Source: Candidatus Sabulitectum sp. (GTDB lineage Bacteria; Fermentibacterota; Fermentibacteria; Fermentibacterales; JCC-6). Taken from it: 8,904 nt of DNA. The stretch spans positions 1 to 8,904 of the forward strand of contig JAOZLN010000081.1 of NCBI GenBank assembly GCA_029934845.1, read 5' to 3'. The translations under genes and the position numbers were made by a program. Positions 1 through 6,165 of this stretch are shown in pieces. Numbering within the stretch: the stretch's first letter is position 1; each line of letters opens with the position of its first letter. The notes beneath the pieces were generated by a model that was not told the origin of the DNA, made no database searches, and saw nothing but the letters and a program-made list of their open reading frames with translations.

Positions 1-729
1 ACTGCGAAGAGTCTGATTAAGCAGAGTGTCTTTCACGACGGCAACTATGATGCGACTGAATGTGTTCAGGTCATTATTCCATAAGCCTGCGAAGATAGGC
101 ATGCTAGACAGGTATTCCGTTGACTCATGAGCCTCAAGAACCATTGCTCCTATTTGTTCTCCAGAGGCAAACACTTGAAGAACATCGTTAAATATTTCCT
201 CATTTCTTACAAAGACATGAAGCATTCTCATCCCTGGACCTGCAGGCTGAGGAGTTGTTGAAGGTACATCCTCAAGAAGTCCTTTAAGCAGATTGAAAAG
301 TTCTTCTGCTGTGCTGGCTTTCCTCATTGCAGTTCTTGTTTCTGGATTCCTTAGCAACCGCGCCATTCCTGAAAGAACCCTGAGGTGCTCTTTCGGGCTT
401 TCTTCAGGGCCGATGACGAAAGGAAAGATGTTCACTTTTTCATTGTCGATCGCATCGAAATCAATGCTTTTTTTCGTGATTGCAACACCCACAACAAAAG
501 TTGAAAGACCGGGAAGTCTGCAGTGAGGAATAGCAACACCGCTACCAAGACCTGTTGAAGCCAGCTCTTCTCTTGCCATAAGAGTTTCCTCAAGCACGGT
601 GCAACTGATGTTTTTCAGAACAGGACTCTTGCAAGCGAGTTCCGCAATTCCGGATATAAGCTGTTTCTTGTTTTTTACACTAAGGTTAACCTCAATGTTG
701 TTCTTATTCAGTAAATTGATCAGAGCCAT
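1..729 (-). CDS. PTS EIIA (PtsN/fructose-type) domain protein with C-terminal PII-like domain, partial
   Basis: The gene starts at 729 (ATG) and stays open for 243 codons to base 1, so its C-terminus lies outside the window. The start has a strong ribosome binding site, GGAGG at 734-738, four bases away. Residues about 1-152 look like a PTS EIIA type 2 domain: the region LASTGLGSGVAIPHCR carries the expected phospho-acceptor His69, followed by a core containing FPFVIGPEESPKEHL. In the family this His is phosphorylated by HPr/NPr and serves sugar uptake or nitrogen/potassium regulation. After a Pro-rich linker (about 155-166), residues 167-243 begin a second domain (MRMLHVFVRNEE, then MPIFAGLW) resembling small PII-like ferredoxin-fold proteins; this part is recognised by pattern only. 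No EIIB or EIIC is nearby, so a regulatory role is more likely than sugar transport. It lies 48 bases after a HAD hydrolase gene on the same strand and is probably cotranscribed with it. Confidence 0.85.
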   Translation of the reverse strand, partial: MALINLLNKNNIEVNLSVKNKKQLISGIAELACKSPVLKNISCTVLEETLMAREELASTGLGSGVAIPHCRLPGLSTFVVGVAITKKSIDFDAIDNEKVNIFPFVIGPEESPKEHLRVLSGMARLLRNPETRTAMRKASTAEELFNLLKGLLEDVPSTTPQPAGPGMRMLHVFVRNEEIFNDVLQVFASGEQIGAMVLEAHESTEYLSSMPIFAGLWNNDLNTFSRIIVAVVKDTLLNQTLRS

Positions 730-753
730 AATTCCTCCAGAGTTGTCAACGCA

Positions 754-766
754 CCCTTTATAAGGG
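754..766. repeat. short palindromic hairpin between the HAD and EIIA genes
   Basis: The 13 bases CCCTTTATAAGGG form a 5-bp stem with a 3-base loop in the 48-base gap between the two minus-strand genes. No T-run follows on either strand, so it does not look like an intrinsic terminator. It could be a minor RNA stem or an operator-like palindrome. Confidence 0.3.
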
Positions 767-777
767 GCTGAGCAGGT

Positions 778-1494
778 CTAAATCACTCCTGCTAAAGGCA
801 GAATGTCAGGTAGACCGGCTACGGTTGTAACAAGTCCGGGTTCGGCAAACTTGGTTTGTTCTGCCAGCCATGTGTGTGGGCGTTGCACATAGACTGCGTT
901 AACGCCGCATCCAATGGCTGGATTGATGTCGGACCTCGGGCTGTTTCCTATCATGCATGCCTCGGCAGGGGTTACTCCTGCTGTGGCTAGCAGTTCAATC
1001 ATAGTTTCATTTGTTTTTAAAGCAACAACTGTACAATGCTCAAAATACTGTGAGATACCAGACCGGTTAAATTTGTCGATCTGGTGATCTTTCTCGCCCA
1101 TGGTGTAAACGAACATCCGTTTGCCTGCGCTGTGCAGCCGGCTGAGAGAGTCAAGAACACCCGGTAACAGCACAAGAGGATGATGCAGCAGACTATTTGA
1201 TATATAATCTATACTGGCAAGCATATACGGAGTAAGATGTGTTACCTTTTCCTTAAGAATCAGTTTCAGTGTCGCCATATACGGTCGAGCTCCATATCCT
1301 GTGACGGAAAGCCTCTCAATGTCTCTTATGTGAATCTCTGATCTTGTTTCCTCCGGGTCAAACCCCAGACTGGTCATAAGAGCAGTGAAATCTTCCTCAG
1401 CACGTCTGAAGTAAAGACCGCTTTCCCACAGGGTGTCGTCGGCATCGAATATCCAGAGCTTTGTATTTTCCAATTTTGTTTCATTTGTACTCAT
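778..1494 (-). CDS. HAD superfamily phosphohydrolase
   Basis: This is a 238-residue protein, a normal length for a single-domain HAD phosphatase with a helical cap. Motif I is IFDADDTLWE, with nucleophile Asp17 and acid/base Asp19. Motif II is the Thr of VYTMGEKDH (T131). Motif III is Lys160 (ALKT). Motif IV is MIGNSPRSDINPAIGCG, with Asp189 as the probable Mg2+ ligand. The cap lies at about residues 25-105. Family members dephosphorylate small metabolites in the cytoplasm; the substrate cannot be predicted. I chose the ATG at 1494 because it places motif I about 15 residues from the N-terminus, as usual. The same frame extends to a TTG at 1581, but those 29 residues look non-coding and overlap a hairpin. 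The ribosome binding site before 1494 is weak. Its neighbour downstream is the EIIA-domain gene. Confidence 0.88.
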   Translation of the reverse strand: MSTNETKLENTKLWIFDADDTLWESGLYFRRAEEDFTALMTSLGFDPEETRSEIHIRDIERLSVTGYGARPYMATLKLILKEKVTHLTPYMLASIDYISNSLLHHPLVLLPGVLDSLSRLHSAGKRMFVYTMGEKDHQIDKFNRSGISQYFEHCTVVALKTNETMIELLATAGVTPAEACMIGNSPRSDINPAIGCGVNAVYVQRPHTWLAEQTKFAEPGLVTTVAGLPDILPLAGVI

Positions 1495-1533
1495 GCAATG
1501 AATATAACACCGTTTTCGGGAAGTTGGGTAAAA

Positions 1534-1548
1534 CCCCTTCGTCAGGGG
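1534..1548 (-). other. leader hairpin upstream of the HAD gene
   Basis: Read on the minus strand, CCCCT-GACGA-AGGGG forms a 5-bp GC-rich stem with a 5-base loop, followed by TTTT. It lies about 40 bases before the HAD start at 1494. With only four T residues it would be a weak terminator or attenuator, or just a leader stem. Confidence 0.3.
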
Positions 1549-1630
1549 CGAGTAAACATGTTCTTTTGCATTTGAGAGCAATTCTCATTAAACACTCTTT
1601 GATAAATTCTCTAAAGTGAGCAATAACAAG

Positions 1631-1660
1631 AGTATAAGGAAGTTCATTTTGCGGAGTTAA
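1631..1660 (-). promoter_or_regulatory. candidate sigma70-type promoter for the HAD-EIIA unit
   Basis: On the minus strand, TTAACT (1655-1660) is separated by 18 bases from TATACT (1631-1636). The -10 is one base from consensus and the -35 is weak. Transcription would begin near 1624 and give a leader of about 130 bases that includes the hairpin at 1534-1548. This is based on motif match alone. Confidence 0.3.
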
Positions 1661-1854
1661 CAAGAGTTGGGAGGGGGGAACAACAAATTTACAGAAAAAG
1701 AAGGGTAACGAGCTGTAACAGAAGCTGATAAGGTATTTATGGAGGTTTCGCGAGCTGCAGATTACTTTGTAAACTCATAATATATGAAGTTGCGTAAACA
1801 TGAAATTCTGAAGTTCATACATTAAGACTGGTATTATAACCGAATCTTTGCCTG

Positions 1855-1883
1855 TTGACTAGGTTCATGAAACGGCGTATTTT
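1855..1883 (+). promoter_or_regulatory. sigma70-type promoter for the ABC importer operon
   Basis: TTGACT (1855-1860) is followed by exactly 17 bases and then TATTTT (1878-1883). The -35 matches consensus at five of six positions and the -10 at four of six, including the first two bases. Transcription would start near 1889-1891, about 105 bases before the ATG at 1996. A hairpin begins almost exactly at this start. Confidence 0.55.
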
Positions 1884-1890
1884 TTGGAAC

Positions 1891-1924
1891 AGCGGTGGCG
1901 GGTTCTAGCTGCTCCGCTTTTTTT
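1891..1924 (+). terminator. intrinsic-terminator-like hairpin in the 5' leader (possible attenuator)
   Basis: AGCGG (1891-1895) pairs with CCGCT (1914-1918). The stem continues as GGC (1897-1899) with GCT (1911-1913) across a single-base bulge, plus two further pairs, closing a 7-base loop. It is followed by seven T residues (1918-1924). This has the form of a rho-independent terminator on the plus strand, yet no plus-strand gene lies upstream and a promoter lies directly before it. It may end transcripts coming from further upstream, act as an attenuator, or be a stable 5' stem on the importer mRNA. Confidence 0.45.
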
Positions 1925-1995
1925 GTGAATCAGCACAATCAGGCAGAAGTTCTAGGTTTGTCTGAAGCAGGAAAATTATGTAAATCGGAGGGGTT

Positions 1996-3201
1996 ATGAG
2001 AAAGACAGTGTTCGCACTTGTTGCATTCCTTGTTGTTGTTTTTGTTGTTGGCTGTGGAGAACAGGCACCTCAGCCAGTGGTTGACACCCATGTTGATGAG
2101 AGCGCTCCGTTAGATGTCCCCGTTACAGAAAATATTCCCGTAGCAGATATTGTAATAAATCCGGATGCAGTGTCTTTGAAAATTGGTTTTGTCAAGCAGG
2201 ACCATCATACGGCCGTTTTTGTGGCAGCCCTTAGAAGTGAGATGATGCATGCAGAGTTTCCTGTGTACCTGATTCCTCTTGGAGAAAGCTTCTATGCTTT
2301 GATCGAAGACAACGAACAGATCGCAGAAATTGAGTTCATTCAGTCTCAGGGGGCTATCAATGTTCCGAACAACATGCAGGCTGGGTTGTTTGAACTTGGT
2401 TTTGGAGGCGTGGTTCCATTCGTCTCCAGTATAGATCAGGGCAACCCTATTGTTATGGTGAGCCCTCTTCATCAGCGAGGCGATATGCTTGTTGTCACAG
2501 CGGACAATGATCAGGTTACAGACTGGGAAACATTTGTTACCTGGGTTAATGAATCTGAAGAACCGGTTACTGTCGGTTTTAAGAGCCCCAAAGCAGTTGC
2601 ACTGATAATTTTCCAGAGTGCTCTTTCCGAGTCGGGCGTTTCATTTGCCATGGCCGGAGGCGATGTTACAGGTGCACAGGTTATTCTGTACAACGCACAG
2701 GGTCAACCAAATCTTAACCCCGCCCTTCAGGAGGGCTTGATTGATGCTTATGTATCCAATAATCCGGCATGCGCCATGGCAGAATACAATGAGATTGGCA
2801 AGTGTGTTGCCGAGCTTTCAATGCTTCCTCCAGGTGATTTTGAGAACCATCCATGCTGTGCCATTGCTGCAACAGAAGAAGTTCTTGCTGAAAAACCTCG
2901 CGAGGTAGCCGCAGCTCTTGAGCTTTTTGCTTATGCTACCAAATTTATTAACGAGAATCCGGAAGAGGCAGCTGCTGCTGCAGCTGAATGGATCGGTACA
3001 CCCTATGAGGTTGAACTGGTATCAATGGCTACAAGCCTTTATGATGTTCACGTTACAGAAGACTGGGCAGACAACATGGGCGCTATCCTGAACCATATGC
3101 GTGGATTGAATGTATTCACAGGTACTCTTCTGAATGCCGACAGTGGTGTAGAGATGGATATTATCACGAATTTCAGTTTCTTACCTGAAGAATACAGGTA
3201 G
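1996..3201 (+). CDS. ABC importer substrate-binding lipoprotein, nitrate/sulfonate/taurine-like (NMT1/SsuA-type)
   Basis: This is a 401-residue protein with a lipoprotein signal: MRK, a hydrophobic core (residues 4-18) and a VVGC lipobox whose Cys20 would be lipidated. The start follows GGAGGGG (1987-1993). After an acidic, Pro-rich linker (about 21-58), the periplasmic-binding fold begins at LKIGFVKQDHHTAVFVAAL. Its arrangement, with a late DAYVSNNPACAMAEY segment and a helical C-terminus, resembles the SsuA/TauA/NrtA group. It would capture a small solute outside the inner membrane and pass it to the permease encoded next. The ligand is not identifiable. Unusual features are His70-His71 near the expected ligand site and Cys259, Cys270, Cys287 and Cys288 close together in one lobe, which could form disulfides or bind a metal. 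A run of six alanines lies at 325-330. The family assignment rests on fold pattern and on the adjacent permease and ATPase genes. Confidence 0.82.
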   Translation: MRKTVFALVAFLVVVFVVGCGEQAPQPVVDTHVDESAPLDVPVTENIPVADIVINPDAVSLKIGFVKQDHHTAVFVAALRSEMMHAEFPVYLIPLGESFYALIEDNEQIAEIEFIQSQGAINVPNNMQAGLFELGFGGVVPFVSSIDQGNPIVMVSPLHQRGDMLVVTADNDQVTDWETFVTWVNESEEPVTVGFKSPKAVALIIFQSALSESGVSFAMAGGDVTGAQVILYNAQGQPNLNPALQEGLIDAYVSNNPACAMAEYNEIGKCVAELSMLPPGDFENHPCCAIAATEEVLAEKPREVAAALELFAYATKFINENPEEAAAAAAEWIGTPYEVELVSMATSLYDVHVTEDWADNMGAILNHMRGLNVFTGTLLNADSGVEMDIITNFSFLPEEYR

Positions 3202-3220
3202 AAGCTGAAGGATTGAGTTA

Positions 3221-4087
3221 ATGAGCCGCCTGGCTCTTCGTAAGAAAGTAAGAACAGATCTCAGGCAGAAGGTGCAAGGCCTTCTGCCCGGGCTGATCAT
3301 GCCTTTAGTGCTTGCCTCTCTATGGTTTTTCTTCAGCAGCAGGTCAATTCTACCTGCTCCCGGTGCTGTGCTTGATGTTCTTCTGGATCCGTCTGCGGAT
3401 CTGTTGAGTTGCGGTTCTCTTTTTTGGAATACAGGGGTCAGCCTGATCAGGGTTCTGCTGGGGCTTTCAATTGCCATTATGCTGGGAACACCAATCGGGT
3501 TTCTTATGGGTGCAAGCGGTCGGTTCAGGCATTTTACTTTTTTAGTCACAGAGCTTGCCAGGCCTCTGTCTCCCATTGCGCTCTTACCGCTTTCCATAAT
3601 TATTTTCAAGGACACATCTTTCACGGAAGTTCTGGGGCTGAACCAGTTGAAGTACTCAAGGAATATTCTTAACGAGCTTCAGATTGGTATGGTTTTTATT
3701 CTGGCATGGGGAGGGATCTTTCCCGTGATCCTGGAGACAATGCACGGTGTCAGAGGAGTAAGGAAAGTATACATTGAAGCTGCCAGAGTGCTTGGTGCCA
3801 GCCGGTTGTTCATCTTTAGACATGTTTTGCTTCCAGCTTCACTTCCAGACATTTTTGCAGGGTACAGAATGGCTGTTGGCAGGTGCTGGATGGTAATTAT
3901 TGCAGCAGAGATGCTTCCAGGAACAAATTCGGGTATAGGCTATTTGCTCAGGTATTCCTACCAGCTTTCAAGGTTGGATATTATGCTGGCCTGCATATTC
4001 ATAATTGCGATCATAGGGCTTGTTTTTTCACGGGGGCTGGAATTGCTCGGTGAGAAATGGCTTCTTCTCAGGGCAAGGGAGCGTTGA
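3221..4087 (+). CDS. ABC transporter permease, SsuC/TauC-like
   Basis: This 288-residue integral membrane protein starts at ATG 3221, with AAGGA (3208-3212) eight bases upstream and 19 bases after the binding-protein stop. I see about six membrane segments: around 20-39, 73-95, 105-128, 154-172, 218-232 and 255-272. The cytoplasmic EAA loop that docks to the ATPase is clear: EAARVLGASRLFIFRHVLLP, starting at Glu186. This matches the BPD_transp_1 family branch used for sulfonate, taurine and nitrate. After the usual ARPLSPIALLPL stretch there are about 20 extra residues (about 130-153) that typical TauC/SsuC proteins lack. They are polar and charged and sit between two membrane segments. The protein would form a homodimeric channel with the ATPase encoded immediately downstream. 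Confidence 0.87.
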   Translation: MSRLALRKKVRTDLRQKVQGLLPGLIMPLVLASLWFFFSSRSILPAPGAVLDVLLDPSADLLSCGSLFWNTGVSLIRVLLGLSIAIMLGTPIGFLMGASGRFRHFTFLVTELARPLSPIALLPLSIIIFKDTSFTEVLGLNQLKYSRNILNELQIGMVFILAWGGIFPVILETMHGVRGVRKVYIEAARVLGASRLFIFRHVLLPASLPDIFAGYRMAVGRCWMVIIAAEMLPGTNSGIGYLLRYSYQLSRLDIMLACIFIIAIIGLVFSRGLELLGEKWLLLRARER

Positions 4088-4088
4088 T

Positions 4089-4835
4089 ATGTCTTTGTCC
4101 ATTATGAACCTTGAAAAATCATATTCAGATATATCAGGGAAGAACTTACGGGTTCTTGGTCCAATTGATCTATCTGTTCAGAACGGCGAATTTGTCTGTC
4201 TTCTGGGACCTACTGGCTGTGGTAAGACCACACTTCTTCGAGTAATTTCCGGACTGGAGCAGGCCGACTGCGGAGAGATAAGTAGCGAAAAAGGAAGACT
4301 TGGCTATGTATTTCAGCAGGGAGCCCTGTTTCCCTGGATGAACATTGAATCCAATATAAAGTTTCCACTGAAGGCAGCAGGTATGGCTGCAGATCTCTGC
4401 AGATCAAAAGCTGAAGAAATTCTTGATCTTGTGGGATTGTATGAATTTCGCAAGAGTTTTCCCCACGAGCTTTCAGGTGGAATGCAGCAAAGAACAGCAC
4501 TGGCCAGAGGCCTTGTTACAGGTCCCGATCTTCTTCTTCTGGATGAACCATTTGCATCGCTGGATACCAGAACGGGGATAAACCTTCAGGAGATGCTTCG
4601 AAACCTTTGTAGAAGACTGTCTACAACGGTGATCTTTGTTACGCACAACATAGAGGAAGCAGTGTACCTGTCGGACAGGATAGTAGTTATGGGTCACAGA
4701 CCCGGTCGTATCGTACGGGATGAATCTTTAAGTCTTGAATGGCCCCGTAATCGCTTGTCCAGCACTTTTACAGAGGTTCTGCTTTCATTCAGACACACTT
4801 TTGAAGAATTGGTCGACCCTTCTATTTCTTCCTGA
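4089..4835 (+). CDS. ABC transporter ATP-binding protein, SsuB/TauB-like
   Basis: This is a 248-residue nucleotide-binding subunit. The motifs in order are Walker A GPTGCGKTT (40-48), Q-loop in YVFQQGALFPW (Gln76/77), signature LSGGMQQR (128-135), Walker B LLLLDEP (148-154), D-loop SLD, and switch His186 (VTHNIEEA). All catalytic residues are present. The end is short and lacks a regulatory domain, as in SsuB/TauB. I chose ATG 4089 because it lies one base after the permease stop, has AGGGAG upstream, and places the Walker A at a normal distance; a longer frame from 4020 merely overlaps the permease. It powers the importer formed with the two preceding genes. The last 14 bases overlap the end of a likely small gene on the other strand. 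Confidence 0.92.
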   Translation: MSLSIMNLEKSYSDISGKNLRVLGPIDLSVQNGEFVCLLGPTGCGKTTLLRVISGLEQADCGEISSEKGRLGYVFQQGALFPWMNIESNIKFPLKAAGMAADLCRSKAEEILDLVGLYEFRKSFPHELSGGMQQRTALARGLVTGPDLLLLDEPFASLDTRTGINLQEMLRNLCRRLSTTVIFVTHNIEEAVYLSDRIVVMGHRPGRIVRDESLSLEWPRNRLSSTFTEVLLSFRHTFEELVDPSISS

Positions 4836-4956
4836 ATTGAAGGTACAGAACCATGGCTATGGTATCAAGTGAGACCAGTGTTGCCAGTGTCTGGCCATCG
4901 CCGTAGTTGTTGATTCCAAAACCGAATCGCAGAATAAGAAAAACTATTGTTCCCAA
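4822..4956 (-). CDS. putative small hydrophobic membrane protein (44 aa)
   Basis: This minus-strand frame starts at TTG 4956, six bases after the purine-rich tract AGAGGGGG, and ends with TAG at 4822-4824. The frame is blocked by a stop just upstream of the ribosome binding site, so the start is well defined; TTG 4962 is in frame but too close to that site. The predicted protein runs MGTIVFLILRFGFGINNYGDG, then a hydrophobic stretch of about 17 residues (24-40), and ends with the basic tail FRKK. This suggests two short membrane segments joined by a polar turn. A candidate promoter lies upstream (5008-5036). The gene is convergent with the ATPase gene and overlaps its last 14 bases. I do not recognise the family. 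Its reality rests on the ribosome binding site, the coherent hydrophobic pattern and an otherwise empty interval. Confidence 0.5.
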   Translation of the reverse strand: MGTIVFLILRFGFGINNYGDGQTLATLVSLDTIAMVLYLQFRKK

Positions 4957-4982
4957 GATCAACCCCCTCTAAGAACACTCAA

Positions 4983-5011
4983 TTGATGCCTCTGCCACAC
5001 TCAACTATGTA
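4983..5011 (+). promoter_or_regulatory. candidate promoter for the MCE (Mla-like) operon
   Basis: TTGATG (4983-4988) is followed by 17 bases and TATGTA (5006-5011). An overlapping TATATT (5010-5015) could also serve as the -10. Transcription would start near 5018, about 50 bases before the chosen TTG start at 5068. The interval upstream holds no gene on this strand, so the operon needs a promoter here. Confidence 0.45.
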
Positions 5012-5036
5012 TATTAACATTAGCTTCACAAAACAA
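5008..5036 (-). promoter_or_regulatory. candidate promoter for the small minus-strand membrane protein
   Basis: On the minus strand TTGTTT (5031-5036) is separated by 17 bases from TATACA (5008-5013). It overlaps the plus-strand -10 region, so the two promoters would compete for RNA polymerase. Transcription would begin near 5001, about 45 bases before the TTG start at 4956. Confidence 0.35.
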
Positions 5037-5054
5037 GTAACGGTGTGAATTGAA

Positions 5055-5060
5055 AGGCGG
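5055..5060 (+). promoter_or_regulatory. mlaE: ribosome binding site deciding the mlaE start
   Basis: AGGCGG ends seven bases before TTG 5068 and differs from AGGAGG at one base. The alternative in-frame TTG at 5050 has only CGGTGTG before it. I therefore place the start at 5068, six codons downstream. Confidence 0.5.
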
Positions 5061-5067
5061 TAGTTTT

Positions 5068-6165
5068 TTGAAAGGTGAAATCGTCCACGATGGCGATATA
5101 ATCAGTTTTACTGGCAGATTCAACATCACGGATATACGAGAGGTAACTTCCTCACTTGAGGGCATTACTGCCAGCGAGACAATTCTGAATTTCACTAACT
5201 GCAAGAGTATAGATGCCAGCATTGCCGCTCGCATCTGGTCTGTATCCGAGGCAAAAAAGAGGAAAGGAATATCTTTACTCTGCCAGTCAATGAACACTGA
5301 TATCCAGAAGACATTTGCTAGATTCAGAGCAATAGATAACAGATCTATTGCTCCTGCCCCCAAACGCACTCTTCTCTACAATTTTGAAGACATTGGAGAC
5401 AGGGTTCTTGCAACGTGGGATACAGTATCGGGTCTGTTATCTTTCACTGCACAAGCCTTCAGGGCTCTTTTTTCTGGCAAAGTCAGAGGACCTATTACTG
5501 CCTACTACATGGAGCAGTCCGGTGTAATGGCTGTGCCTATTGTGATTGCTCTCAACTGGCTTATGGGAGTTGTTCTTGGTTACCAGGCCGGCTATCAGAT
5601 GAAACAGTTCGGCGGAGAGCTCTTTATGCCGGCTCTTCTGGCCTATAGTATCTGCTGGGAGATTGGACCTATGATGACGGCTGTTCTTGTCGCAGGTAGA
5701 TCCGGGTCAGCCTTCGCTGCTGAGATTGGAACAATGAAAGTAAGACAGGAAATAGATGCTCTGGAGGTTATGGGATTTAACTTGTATGGATATGTTGTTA
5801 CTCCCAAGATGATTGCACTTTTTATCGTTATGCCTCTGCTTGTTACAGTTGCAAATTTTGCTGGAATGGCGGGAGGTCTTGCAGCAGGAGGTTTTTTTCT
5901 AAAAATGCCATCAGCGGTGTATATCGCTGAAGTCAGAAAGGCTCTCATACCCTTTGATTTGTACTGGGGAGTTGTGAAGTCTTTTTTCTATTCTACTATC
6001 ATCTCGGTGACCGGCTCTTACATGGGCATGAGGGTTCGTGGAGGACCTGCAGCAGTTGGTAAGGCGACTACCTCAGCCGTTGTGGTCAGTATCTTTCTGG
6101 TGATTCTTGTAGATGCACTTCTTTCCTTGGTGTTTGTACATCTCAGACCTGGATTATCACTATGA
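5068..6165 (+). CDS. mlaE: MlaE-type lipid transport permease with N-terminal STAS domain
   Basis: This is a 365-residue protein with two parts. Residues about 1-90 have the alternating pattern of a STAS domain (IVHDGDIISFTGRFNI, then a segment ending NFTNCKSIDASIAARIW), like a fused MlaB. The position after the Asp that is Ser in phosphorylated STAS proteins is Ala50, so a structural role is likely. Residues about 110-365 are the MlaE permease: WEIGPMMTAVLVAGRSGSA (197-215) followed by AAEIGTMKVRQEIDALEVMG (217-236), the family hallmark, with about five membrane segments. In the family, MlaE forms a dimer in the inner membrane, carries phospholipid between the MCE ring and the membrane, and binds MlaF. 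The start is TTG 5068, chosen on its ribosome binding site. It is the first gene of the operon and overlaps mlaF by four bases. Confidence 0.9.
   Translation: MKGEIVHDGDIISFTGRFNITDIREVTSSLEGITASETILNFTNCKSIDASIAARIWSVSEAKKRKGISLLCQSMNTDIQKTFARFRAIDNRSIAPAPKRTLLYNFEDIGDRVLATWDTVSGLLSFTAQAFRALFSGKVRGPITAYYMEQSGVMAVPIVIALNWLMGVVLGYQAGYQMKQFGGELFMPALLAYSICWEIGPMMTAVLVAGRSGSAFAAEIGTMKVRQEIDALEVMGFNLYGYVVTPKMIALFIVMPLLVTVANFAGMAGGLAAGGFFLKMPSAVYIAEVRKALIPFDLYWGVVKSFFYSTIISVTGSYMGMRVRGGPAAVGKATTSAVVVSIFLVILVDALLSLVFVHLRPGLSL

Larger units (their letters stand above)
1495..1995. other. divergent intergenic region of about 500 bases
   Basis: This stretch separates the minus-strand HAD gene from the plus-strand ABC importer. 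I see no convincing protein gene in it. It holds a weak minus-strand promoter candidate (1631-1660), a leader hairpin (1534-1548), a good plus-strand promoter (1855-1883) and a hairpin with a T-run (1891-1924). A purine-rich tract lies at about 1666-1680 and AT-rich sequence at about 1760-1850. I looked for the conserved TPP riboswitch core and did not find it. The long untranslated stretch could still hold an operator or a small RNA. Confidence 0.6.

Noticed and set aside
293..526. Plus-strand open frame of 77 codons
   Set aside because: It lies antisense within the EIIA-domain gene, which has a clear family match and a strong ribosome binding site.
1495..1581. N-terminal extension of the HAD protein to a TTG at 1581
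   Set aside because: The added 29 residues have no family counterpart, overlap a leader hairpin, and the ATG at 1494 gives a normal HAD N-terminus.
1600..1990. TPP or other riboswitch before the importer genes
   Set aside because: The binding-protein family made a thiamine-precursor importer worth testing, but I could not find the conserved TPP core, and no other riboswitch class was recognisable.
2980..3000. GCT/GCA repeat as a microsatellite
   Set aside because: It simply encodes a short alanine run in a helix of the binding protein.
4850..4895. Two small stems (ACCAT/ATGGT at 4850-4863 and GCCAG/CTGGC at 4883-4895) as a terminator for the importer operon
   Set aside because: Neither is followed by a T-run on the plus strand, and both lie inside the likely small minus-strand gene.
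5050..5067. Earlier TTG start for mlaE at 5050
   Set aside because: It lacks a good ribosome binding site, while TTG 5068 has AGGCGG seven bases upstream.
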